The notes under the pieces are model-generated. The model saw nothing but the letters and a program-made list of their open reading frames with translations, ran no database searches and was not told where the DNA came from. A stretch of DNA of 7,106 nt from Desulfobacterales bacterium (GTDB taxonomy: Bacteria > Desulfobacterota > Desulfobacteria > Desulfobacterales > UBA11574): assembly GCA_030145595.1 (NCBI GenBank), contig JAQYVG010000178.1, forward strand, positions 1 to 7,106. The letters run 5' to 3'. This document shows positions 1 through 5,858 of this stretch, in pieces (within the stretch, counting starts at the first letter, position 1; each line of letters starts with the position of its first letter). The translations under genes were made by a program, and so were the position numbers.

Positions 1-52
1 ATAGTTGCTGTTTTTTCTTAACACTCACTAATGCGTTCAAACAGTCAGCCAT
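1..52 (-). CDS. Possible 5' end of a gene downstream of ileS (candidate lspA), cut by the window edge
   Basis: On the minus strand an ATG at 52-50 opens a frame that stays open to the window edge (17 codons, beginning MADCLNALVSVKKKQQL). An in-frame TGA lies just upstream at 64-62, so the start must be this ATG or a TTG at 58-56. No good Shine-Dalgarno sequence precedes it. In many proteobacteria lspA (signal peptidase II) follows ileS, and LspA proteins often begin with a short basic stretch before the first membrane helix, so the position and the KKK run are compatible with lspA. The diagnostic part lies outside the window and the fragment is too short to rule out chance. The gap to the ileS stop is 139 bp. 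Confidence 0.25.
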   Translation of the reverse strand, partial: MADCLNALVSVKKKQQL

Positions 53-102
53 TTTCAAATTTCATTACCGGTTGCCTGCATTTATTGAGAAGATACAGCA
101 TA

Positions 103-140
103 TCAGCATATCTTTAAAACAAAACACCAAACACCTGATG
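103..140. repeat. Dispersed repeat copy between ileS and the next gene (relative of 4069-4120)
   Basis: The segment resembles 4069-4120. A 23-nt block starting AGCATAT and ending AAACAAAACAC matches with two differences, and both copies then continue with CAAACAC(C/T)TGATGA. The 4069-4120 copy has about 14 extra bases of the A/C-rich ACTAAACACC unit in the middle. This is a shared intergenic repeat, not coding sequence. Confidence 0.6.
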
Positions 141-191
141 AATGAACCCAATTTTTTGAATCCTTCAATTTTTATGGTAGTTTGTCTCCGG

Positions 192-2990
192 TTAAATGAT
201 TTTTTGCAGAGCATCCTTACAGCGGCTACAAATGGAAGGATGCTCCGTACTTGTTCCCACCGAAGGATCATGTATCCAGCAGCGCTCACATTTTTCAGCC
301 GCTGCCGGTTCAACCAGAATCGACAACCCCTCGACGTCAGAACTTTTAAAGACGCCGGCAGGCTGCTCCGCCTGAATCAGAGAAGCGCTGGAAACAATCA
401 GAACGGATCTCAAGTCATCCAGATACGGGCATAGTGCGTCATACAATGCTTGATTTGCATAGATCGTAACGGCGGCATCAAGAGAATGGCCAATCAGTTT
501 TTTTACTCTGGCTTCTTCAAGGGCCTTGGTAACTTCACCGCGCAGGTCAAGTATACGGTCCCATTTTTCTGCCAGCCGTGCATCAAGCCAGGCCGTCTTC
601 ACAACCGGCAGAGAAGTCAAATGAATGCTCGATTCTTGCTCCGTGCTATCCGGCATGAACTGCCAGATCTCTTCAGCCGTAAATGAAAGTATCGGTGCCA
701 TTAGCCTGGCAATAGAGTCTACAATCATGTGCATAACGGTCTGGGCACTTCTTCTTTCAATAGCCTCCGGCGGGGACGTATAAAGCCGGTCCTTTAGAAT
801 ATCAAGGTAAAACGCCGAAAGATCCAGGGTGCAATAGTTGTACAGCGCATGATAAATAACATGAAAATCATAGGACTCATAGGCTTGCAAAGCCCGCTGG
901 ATCAATATTTGGAGTCTATGGAGAGCGAATCTGTCAATTTCCGGCATTGATTCATAGGAAACCGCATGTTTTTCACAATCAAAGTCATATAAATTTCCGA
1001 GCATGAATCTGCTGGTATTTCTGATTCTTCGATAGGCATCGCTAAGCTGTTTCAAAATATTATCAGAAATGCGGATGTCATCCTTGTAGTCCGATGCAGC
1101 TACCCAGAGACGTAGAATTTCAGCACCATGTTTGTCGATAACCTCCTTGGGGGCAATAACATTTCCAAGGGACTTAGACATCTTTTTGCCATCGGCATCA
1201 ACCACAAAACCATGGGTCAATACGGATTTGTAGGGTGCCGCTTCCCTTGTGCCCACGGCTGCCAGCAGCGAACTGTGAAACCATCCCCTGTGCTGATCGC
1301 TCCCCTCCAGGTAGAGATCGGCAGGCCAGGTTAAATTTTCACGCTCTTCAAGTACGGCGGCATGGCTGACCCCGGATTCGAACCACACATCCAGGATGTC
1401 GGTTTCTTTAATAAAAGTTTGATGTCCACACTGGCTGCATACGCTATCTTCCGGCAAGAATTCCTCGGCTCCTTTTTCAAACCAGATGTCAGCACCGTGA
1501 GCTTCAAAGAGGCTAAACATACGATCAATGATTTTTTGGTTCATATGCAGAGCTTCGCATTTTTCACAATAAAATATTGTTATGGGAACACCCCAGGCAC
1601 GCTGCCGGGAAATACACCAATCCGGCCGTTTTTCGATCATACCGTAAATACGCTCCCGACCCCAATGGGGTATCCACTTCACTTTGTCGATCTCTTCAAG
1701 GGATTTTTTTCTTAATCCTTTTTCATCCATGGATATAAACCACTGGGGAGTGGCTCGAAAAATAACCGGTTTTTTGCAGCGCCAGCAATGTGGATATGAA
1801 TGCTTAATTTTTTCCTGGGCCATTAAAAACCCGGTCTCCTGTAATTTTGCCGTGATCTCTTTGTTGGCTTTGAAAACGAACTGTTTTTCAAAAAAATCGA
1901 CCGCATTGGTAAAACAGCCGCTGTCGTCAACCGGTGAATAAACATCCAAACCGTATTCTAGGCCAATTTCATAATCATCCCGGCCATGACCCGGGGCGGT
2001 ATGAACACAACCGGTACCGGCGTCCAGAGTTACATGCGAACCCATAATAATCAAAGCATCGCGATCATAGAGGGGGTGTGTGCACAGTTTGCGTTCAAGG
2101 GCTGCGGCTTCTATTTCGGCCAGTATCGTAAAATCCGAAATACCAAAGGCTTGCATACTGCTTTCCACCAGATCTCTTGCCAAAATAAGCACTTCTCCTT
2201 TGCCGGTATCTACGGCCGCATAAACAAAATCCGGATGCAGCGCTATGGCAAGATTGGCCGGAATAGTCCAGGGAGTTGTTGTCCATATGACCACAAAAAC
2301 TTTTTTCCCGGACAGCTCGGGAATTTCGCGGCTTAAATCGTCTTTTAAAGGAAATTTAACAAAAATCGACGGTGATGTTTCATCAAAATATTCTATCTCC
2401 GCTTCTGCAAGAGCGGTTTGGCAACTGCAGCACCAGTGAATCGGTTTTTTACTCCTGAACAGACTTCCCTGGAGTGCAAACTTACAGCATTCGCGGGCAA
2501 TGATAGCTTCATATCTATGGTTCATCGTCAAGTAGGGATTCTCCCACTCCCCCAGAACACCTAATCTTTTGAACTCTTCACGTTGAATATCAATATATTT
2601 TTCGGCATAAGCACGGCATAATCCGCGAAATTCGGACTGGGATATTTGCTGCTTTTTAGCCCCAATCTCTTTGTCAACATTATGCTCGATGGGCAGCCCG
2701 TGACAATCCCATCCCGGCACGTAAACAGCGTCAAAACCCGACATCTGACGTGAACGAACAATAATATCCTTTAAAATCTTATTCAAGGCTGTGCCGATAT
2801 GAATGTGGCCGTTGGCATAGGGGGGTCCGTCGTGCAGGATAAACTGCCGGCGCCCGGCTGAAGCTTTCCGGATTTTTTCGTATAAGCCGATTTCTTCCCA
2901 CTGCTCTAATCGCACAGGCTCACGCTTTACCAAGCCGGCTTTCATGGGAAACTTTGTCATTGGCAGATTGAGAGTTTTCTTATAGTCCAT
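192..2990 (-). CDS. ileS: Isoleucyl-tRNA synthetase
   Basis: Cytoplasmic class Ia aminoacyl-tRNA synthetase that charges tRNA-Ile with isoleucine. The 932-residue length is normal for a bacterial IleS. The Rossmann fold begins with GPPYANGHIHIG at 55-66; the HIGH signature reads HIGT (64-67), a common variant in this family. The CP1 editing domain shows WTTTPWTIPAN at 236-246 and GTGCVHTAPGHGRDDY at 325-340, so removal of mischarged valine should be intact. KMSKS is at 603-607. The C-terminus carries a zinc-binding C901-x2-C904 and C921-x2-C924. The start is well supported: the N-terminus MDYKKTLNLP is typical and TGGAGG at 3000-2995 lies 4 nt upstream of the ATG. No T-box-type leader was seen upstream. 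It is probably cotranscribed with the gene to its left. Confidence 0.97.
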   Translation of the reverse strand: MDYKKTLNLPMTKFPMKAGLVKREPVRLEQWEEIGLYEKIRKASAGRRQFILHDGPPYANGHIHIGTALNKILKDIIVRSRQMSGFDAVYVPGWDCHGLPIEHNVDKEIGAKKQQISQSEFRGLCRAYAEKYIDIQREEFKRLGVLGEWENPYLTMNHRYEAIIARECCKFALQGSLFRSKKPIHWCCSCQTALAEAEIEYFDETSPSIFVKFPLKDDLSREIPELSGKKVFVVIWTTTPWTIPANLAIALHPDFVYAAVDTGKGEVLILARDLVESSMQAFGISDFTILAEIEAAALERKLCTHPLYDRDALIIMGSHVTLDAGTGCVHTAPGHGRDDYEIGLEYGLDVYSPVDDSGCFTNAVDFFEKQFVFKANKEITAKLQETGFLMAQEKIKHSYPHCWRCKKPVIFRATPQWFISMDEKGLRKKSLEEIDKVKWIPHWGRERIYGMIEKRPDWCISRQRAWGVPITIFYCEKCEALHMNQKIIDRMFSLFEAHGADIWFEKGAEEFLPEDSVCSQCGHQTFIKETDILDVWFESGVSHAAVLEERENLTWPADLYLEGSDQHRGWFHSSLLAAVGTREAAPYKSVLTHGFVVDADGKKMSKSLGNVIAPKEVIDKHGAEILRLWVAASDYKDDIRISDNILKQLSDAYRRIRNTSRFMLGNLYDFDCEKHAVSYESMPEIDRFALHRLQILIQRALQAYESYDFHVIYHALYNYCTLDLSAFYLDILKDRLYTSPPEAIERRSAQTVMHMIVDSIARLMAPILSFTAEEIWQFMPDSTEQESSIHLTSLPVVKTAWLDARLAEKWDRILDLRGEVTKALEEARVKKLIGHSLDAAVTIYANQALYDALCPYLDDLRSVLIVSSASLIQAEQPAGVFKSSDVEGLSILVEPAAAEKCERCWIHDPSVGTSTEHPSICSRCKDALQKII

Positions 2991-3203
2991 GCATCCTCCA
3001 TGCTCGAATTGTGTTTAACCTAAAACCTGCATAAACTGTTCTTTAAAAGAAATATATTATGTTTGATATCAACGTACTATCCCGCAATTATGAAGAATAA
3101 ATCTTCACCGAACTGCCGGCACTGTAGAAATAGAAATTAACCATTTTTTAAATAACAGTTTACCCTTTGGGCTTCGCTTTCAGCTTCGCCCCAACAAGTC
3201 GGG

Positions 3204-3301
3204 AGCGTCGATTTTACCGGATCTGCTGCGTTATCGAGCACTTGCGGTAGCAAACTACAGCTGCACGCTCGATGTCTTGCATATCCGGCAAACTCGACGC
3301 T
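3204..3301. repeat. 98-bp imperfect palindromic intergenic repeat
   Basis: The outer arms AGCGTCGATTTTACCGGAT (3204-3222) and 3283-3301 are reverse complements at 17 of 19 positions. Inside are ATCGAGC (3233-3239) pairing with GCTCGAT (3267-3273), and an apical GTAG-CAAA-CTAC hairpin (3247-3258). The nested arms would fold as one long cruciform or RNA hairpin. The shape is that of a REP/BIME- or MITE-like intergenic element. It is more G+C-rich than its surroundings. Confidence 0.7.
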
Positions 3302-3399
3302 TGCAGATTTTAGGTTATAAACCTGAAAAATTACTTTTAAAACCATTTTCTGTCAAGGAAATACGTGCTCTTAGCAAGGCAACATTATTGAATAAGTAC

Positions 3400-3429
3400 A
3401 AAAAAACCCGAACAAAACTGTTCGGGTTT
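3400..3429 (-). terminator. Rho-independent terminator of the HNH gene
   Basis: A perfect 11-bp stem (3404-3414 with 3419-3429, AAACCCGAACA / TGTTCGGGTTT) closes a 4-nt loop. Read on the minus strand it runs into seven T residues (3406-3400). It starts 30 nt past the HNH stop codon and would separate that gene from ileS. Confidence 0.93.
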
Positions 3430-3458
3430 AACTTTGGAGCAAAAGCATAAAAGCCGAG

Positions 3459-3965
3459 CTAATAAATGCCCATATCCCTCAGAATATCATTGATACCGAG
3501 TTTCTTGACCTTTAATCGCAAGAACTCTGAAATGGTGGGCTGATAGGCCTTTACTTTGAGATACATTAGCGCTTCCCGGGGTGTGCGGTCACCCTTTCTA
3601 TTGTTGCACGGCTTACAAGATGAGACACAGTTTTCAAAGTCGGCCTTACCACCTTTTGATTTGGGAATTATATGGTCAATGGTCAGCCTTTGTCTTTCCG
3701 CCCCGCAGTAAGCACATTTGAAACCGTCTCTAACGAGAACATTTTTTTTGCTAAATGGTACTCTATTGATATAAAGGGTCCGAATGAGCTTTATCAGCTT
3801 CATAACAGCAGGAACTTTGATTATGATGCCTCCAGCGGTTCTGACTATTTTTTCTGAATGCTTTAAAACCTGAACCTTACCCTTAACCATCAAACACATT
3901 GCACGTTTCCAGTCGACCACATTCAGAAAGCTATAGTCCGCATTCAGCAAAACGCACTGACTCAT
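3459..3965 (-). CDS. HNH endonuclease-family protein
   Basis: A 168-residue soluble protein with no signal peptide or membrane segment. The C-terminal half is a typical HNH (beta-beta-alpha-metal) nuclease domain: zinc knuckle C84-x2-C87, then LTIDHIIPKSKGG with D97-H98 as the catalytic pair, the middle N112, the second knuckle C117-x2-C120, and NNRKGDRTP at 121-129. The N-terminal ~75 residues (starting MSQCVLLNADYSFLNVVDW) are of the kind found in stand-alone HNH proteins of many bacteria. The family predicts metal-dependent DNA nicking or cleavage, but the physiological role of such solitary proteins is generally unknown. AGGGG at 3975-3971 gives a good ribosome binding site 5 nt before the ATG. 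A strong terminator follows. A hairpin repeat lies 15 nt upstream of the start. Confidence 0.9.
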   Translation of the reverse strand: MSQCVLLNADYSFLNVVDWKRAMCLMVKGKVQVLKHSEKIVRTAGGIIIKVPAVMKLIKLIRTLYINRVPFSKKNVLVRDGFKCAYCGAERQRLTIDHIIPKSKGGKADFENCVSSCKPCNNRKGDRTPREALMYLKVKAYQPTISEFLRLKVKKLGINDILRDMGIY

Positions 3966-3979
3966 TTCATCCCCTTTGT

Positions 3980-4145
3980 TGATGGTTTCGTAAAAAGTAA
4001 AAACCTCCTTTTTACGAAAGTATTTTGTATTTGGTGTTTAGTGTTTGGTTATTTACTAAGCTGGTATAGCAGCATATATTTGAAACAAAACACTAAATAC
4101 TAAACACCAAACACTTGATGACTTCGACTTTTTACGAATTCATCA
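3980..4145. repeat. Nested inverted-repeat element upstream of the HNH gene (MITE-like)
   Basis: Three layers of symmetry are visible. (1) The outer arms 3981-3998 and 4127-4144 are reverse complements at 16 of 18 positions, around the core TTCGTAAAAAGT. (2) Inner arms 4027-4042 and 4099-4114 (ACTAAACACCAAA-type) match at 15 of 16. (3) The left arm itself is a perfect 12-bp hairpin, TTTCGTAAAAAG at 3986-3997 with CTTTTTACGAAA at 4008-4019. The left end is repeated at 4438-4478 and the inner part at 103-140. No transposase or clear target-site duplication is present, so it resembles a small non-autonomous element or its remains. Confidence 0.7.
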
Positions 4146-4190
4146 ATGCCAATTGAGTCATATAACTGATCTTTCTCTGCAAATCAATAC

Positions 4191-4424
4191 TTATCGATTT
4201 CTTTTAGTACCAGTGTAAACAAAGGCTTTAGAAATCATTTTTATATGCCTGCCTTTATCGATCCCGATATTCTTTCCGCATAGACACTGTATCTTATTAT
4301 TTCTCTCAATCAACACATAACTTTTGGTGATTCTGTTTTTGTGGCATCTTAATACTTCACCGGGACCAATTTTATCATATTTCCACAATTTCTGTTTGCA
4401 GGCCGCGCATTTTATTGTCAGCAT
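4191..4424 (-). CDS. Small zinc-ribbon-like protein, function unknown
   Basis: A 77-residue basic protein (starting MLTIKCAACKQKLWKYDKIG) with cysteines C6-x2-C9, C27 and C47-x-C49. The first pair and the CLCG turn are arranged like the two knuckles of a zinc ribbon. C27-H28 may add a further ligand. It lacks a signal peptide or membrane helix, so it is probably cytoplasmic. It resembles small conserved hypothetical proteins I associate with sulfate-reducing bacteria; no function is known to me. The start follows a modest AGAAG (4438-4434) 9 nt upstream of the ATG. Its leader contains the same hairpin repeat that precedes the HNH gene. It is 261 bp from the radical SAM gene upstream and 225 bp from the HNH gene downstream, so cotranscription is possible but not shown. 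No terminator was recognised after it. Confidence 0.75.
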   Translation of the reverse strand: MLTIKCAACKQKLWKYDKIGPGEVLRCHKNRITKSYVLIERNNKIQCLCGKNIGIDKGRHIKMISKAFVYTGTKRNR

Positions 4425-4437
4425 TACATTATACTTC

Positions 4438-4478
4438 TGATGGTTTCGTAAAAAGTAAAAAATTACCTTTTTACGAAC
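4438..4478. repeat. Second copy of the TTCGTAAAAAG hairpin repeat, upstream of the zinc-ribbon gene
   Basis: The first 24 bases (4438-4461) are identical to 3980-4003, and the rest is similar. It forms a perfect 11-bp hairpin, TTCGTAAAAAG (4445-4455) with CTTTTTACGAA (4467-4477), around an 11-nt loop. The repeat edge lies 14 nt before the zinc-ribbon start codon, nearly the same as the 15 nt in front of the HNH gene. Confidence 0.8.
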
Positions 4479-4543
4479 GTTTTAGTATCTATCTATCAAA
4501 ATCGCATCATATTTGTTAAGGATTTATCTAACAAAATATTTTC

Positions 4544-4659
4544 GCCACCAAGACACAAATGTAAGTGATCAGTTATCGGTTATCAGTAATCAGTTTTCCC
4601 TTACTGATCACTTCTCACTGATAACTGTTCACCCGTGACTGACTTGGTGCCTTTGTGGC
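4544..4659. repeat. 116-bp imperfect palindrome between the zinc-ribbon and radical SAM genes
   Basis: The outer arms GCCACCAAGACACAAATG (4544-4561) and 4642-4659 are inverted with five mismatches in 18. Inner arms include AAGTGATCAG (4563-4572) with CTGATCACTT (4604-4613), and GTGATCAGTTATC (4565-4577) with 4620-4632 (12 of 13). The middle is built from GTTATC/TATCAGT-like units. A separate 7-bp inverted repeat, TTTGTTA (4512-4518) with TAACAAA (4529-4535), lies beside it. The element begins 27 bp past the radical SAM stop and could act as a 3' stem-loop, but no T-run marks it as a standard terminator. Confidence 0.65.
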
Positions 4660-4685
4660 TATTTTTTCGGTTTATCCGGGTTGAG

Positions 4686-5678
4686 TTAAAAGAAATCGTA
4701 GAATTCTCTGGGATTTAACTCAGAAGATCCACCAAAGCCGTTTTTGATAAAAAACGTACGAATTTCGGTACATAAATCGCATTTATTAATGTATCCGGGA
4801 CGGGACGGCGAATACGCCAACTCTTTCTGCGCAAGTTTATAAATTCCTTGAATACCGGAACGGAAAAGGGTTGTTATCACCGGGTATCGATTTTCAGATA
4901 GGGGTCGGCCTAAATCTTGTACTGAAATCGACAGTCCGCTGCAAAGTCCGGGAATATAGTTGCCGAACAGATCGATATGGAAATGGGAAGTATCCGAAAG
5001 CTCAGGGGCACATCCGGATGAATTTTCCTTAATTATCTTTGTAGGCGTTTGCAGTTTTAAAACGGAACGAAATGTATTCAGTGACCGTCCTCCCATGTGG
5101 ATCCAGTATATCTGAAGTACCCTCAACAGATAATTTTTACCAAATTTTTCTTCATAAATTTCAAGTGGATGCGTTTTGCTCGGGTCAAAAGTTGAAAGAT
5201 CTTTGATAAAGTCATTGATCCAGGGGAATACATTAATACCGGTCTTTCGGCAGGCCTCAATCACTCCCTTGACTTTGGAAAAGGGTGTAAATTCATTATG
5301 AAAAGGACTGATCGAAACCAGCAGAGTTTCGAGCCCTCTTCTGTTCAGGTCAAACAGAATGCTTTTAGCAGCTTCAACGTCCTGAAACCATGCAGAATTG
5401 GTTTCCACGTATTGAATCGATACGCCGGTACTGTCTGCAATTTTAAGGATTTTTTTAAGTTTGTCCGGCTTAAGCAGAGGCTCTCCTCCACCTATGTGGA
5501 CGGATCGGCAGCCGAAGGAACGAACAAGTCGCAGATATTCTCCGGCAGCTGCAGAACCCAAATATTCCTTCCCCCGACCGGGGCAACAGTTGTAAAGTCA
5601 ATGTCTGCATCTTGAAGTGCAGAAATAATTGGTTATGATTCCACCTGAAACAAGGCGCTTGATCACAAAATCGCTCAT
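4686..5678 (-). CDS. Radical SAM protein with in-frame TGA read as selenocysteine (CxxxCxxU)
   Basis: Reading through the TGA at 5600-5598 gives 330 residues starting MSDFVIKRLVSGGIITNYF and followed by C20-TSR-C24-RH-U27-LYNCC. TGA replaces the third cysteine of the CxxxCxxC motif that binds the [4Fe-4S] cluster cleaving S-adenosylmethionine. The frame continues without interruption into a standard radical SAM barrel: VHIGGGEPLL around 60-69 is the SAM-binding GGE motif and SISPFHNEF follows near 122-130. C-terminal cysteines C223, C246, C300 and C303 may bind an auxiliary cluster as in SPASM-like proteins. ATG 5678-5676 is the only standard start before an in-frame stop (5747-5745) and follows GGTGAT, matching the 3' part of the full Shine-Dalgarno sequence. 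A TTG at 5561 would give 291 residues lacking all cluster ligands. Substrate unknown. A nonsense mutation of a Cys codon is the alternative. Confidence 0.85.
5571..5600 (-). promoter_or_regulatory. Candidate bacterial SECIS element with its UGA codon
   Basis: After the TGA (5600-5598) come 18 nt ending in CCCC (5583-5580), a GGTC loop (5579-5576) and GGGG (5575-5572). The four C:G pairs close a GGUC tetraloop. Below, a G/G mismatch is followed by two U-A pairs (5586-5585 with 5570-5569). In E. coli fdhF, as I recall it, the SelB-binding loop is also GGUC and begins 18 nt after UGA, with a bulged U under the apical stem; here the bulge position is the G/G mismatch. No selA, selB or selC gene is in the window, so the decoding machinery must lie elsewhere. 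Confidence 0.75.
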
Positions 5679-5680
5679 AT

Positions 5681-5699
5681 CACCATACTTTCTATGGTG
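5681..5699 (-). promoter_or_regulatory. Hairpin over the ribosome binding site of the radical SAM gene
   Basis: CACCAT and ATGGTG form a perfect 6-bp stem around a 7-nt loop. On the transcript the 3' arm contains GGTG of the GGTGAT Shine-Dalgarno sequence, and the stem ends 2 nt before the ATG. Folding would mask the ribosome binding site, so it could reduce or regulate translation initiation. Confidence 0.5.
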
Positions 5700-5700
5700 T

Positions 5701-5742
5701 TTATGTAAAAAAGTACATAATTTTATGTAGTTCTTTACATAA
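5701..5742. promoter_or_regulatory. Tandem operators, two copies of TTATGTA-N6-TACATAA
   Basis: Two 20-bp sites, 5701-5720 and 5723-5742, each consist of perfect 7-bp inverted half-sites separated by 6 bp (AAAAAG and GTTCTT). Their centres are 22 bp apart, about two helical turns, which suits cooperative binding of two repressor dimers on one DNA face. One site fills the spacer of the predicted minus-strand promoter and touches its -10 box; the other covers the expected transcription start. I do not recognise the regulator that binds this motif, and none is encoded in the window. Confidence 0.8.
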
Positions 5743-5748
5743 TCTCAA
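5720..5748 (-). promoter_or_regulatory. Sigma-70-type promoter of the radical SAM gene
   Basis: On the minus strand TTGAGA (5748-5743) and TAAAAT (5725-5720) are separated by 17 bp. Transcription would start near 5713, giving a leader of about 35 nt that contains the hairpin at 5681-5699. The overlap with the two inverted repeats supports the assignment. Confidence 0.65.
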
Positions 5749-5777
5749 AATTTTGTTATGTGTCGATATTTCTGTTT

Positions 5778-5830
5778 TTGTTAGATCATCAGAACAACTA
5801 TTTTAATTTGCCGTAATCAACCTCTATAAA
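5778..5830 (+). promoter_or_regulatory. Weak promoter candidates for the first PilZ gene
   Basis: Two poor sigma-70-like pairs are visible: TTGTTA (5778-5783) with TTTTAA (5801-5806) and TTTAAT (5802-5807) with TATAAA (5825-5830), each with a 17-bp spacer. The first leaves a more sensible leader, since the second would start transcription almost at the Shine-Dalgarno sequence. Neither is convincing alone. Confidence 0.25.
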
Positions 5831-5858
5831 GCTAATAGAAGGAGGTATTTAGGAAGAA

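Larger units (their letters stand above)
2991..3458. other. 468-bp intergenic region upstream of ileS, no gene seen
   Basis: This stretch holds the ileS ribosome binding site (2995-3000), an A/T-rich leader at about 3001-3090 with no promoter I can place with confidence, a palindromic repeat (3204-3301) and the terminator of the HNH gene (3400-3429). A weaker TTGGGC...GCCCCAA pairing at 3167-3194, containing a duplicated GCTTCGC, sits just before the palindrome. An open frame at 3137-3346 exists only because it reads through the palindrome and has no family resemblance. Confidence 0.7.

Noticed and set aside
72..2439. Several plus-strand and alternate-frame open frames inside the ileS region
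   Set aside because: They are antisense or frame shadows of ileS with no family resemblance or ribosome binding sites.
2991..3135. T-box or other leader riboswitch before ileS
   Set aside because: No T-box sequence or terminator/antiterminator pair was found upstream of the start codon.
3137..3346. 69-residue minus-strand open frame
   Set aside because: It is produced by reading through the 98-bp palindrome and its flanks; no start signals or recognisable family.
4003..4012. AAGGAGG on the minus strand in the hairpin loop upstream of the HNH gene
   Set aside because: A perfect Shine-Dalgarno match, but no start codon lies at a usable distance and the other repeat copy lacks it, so it is taken as chance.
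3980..4659. CRISPR array
   Set aside because: The repeats are inverted palindromic elements with irregular spacing and only two or three copies, without regular spacers or cas genes.
4686..5561. Radical SAM gene starting at the TTG codon at 5561
   Set aside because: It would lack all three cluster ligands. The same frame continues upstream through one TGA into a well-matched N-terminus with an ATG, Shine-Dalgarno sequence and promoter.
5598..5600. TGA as a nonsense mutation that makes a pseudogene
   Set aside because: It lies precisely at the third Cys position, is followed by a SECIS-like hairpin at the expected spacing, and the rest of the frame shows no decay. A Cys-to-stop change or sequencing error cannot be fully excluded from sequence alone.
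3459..5678. HNH, zinc-ribbon and radical SAM genes as one defence or modification operon
   Set aside because: The gaps are 225-261 bp and filled with repeats, the radical SAM gene has its own promoter with operators, and no other defence-type gene is present; same-strand order alone does not support it.
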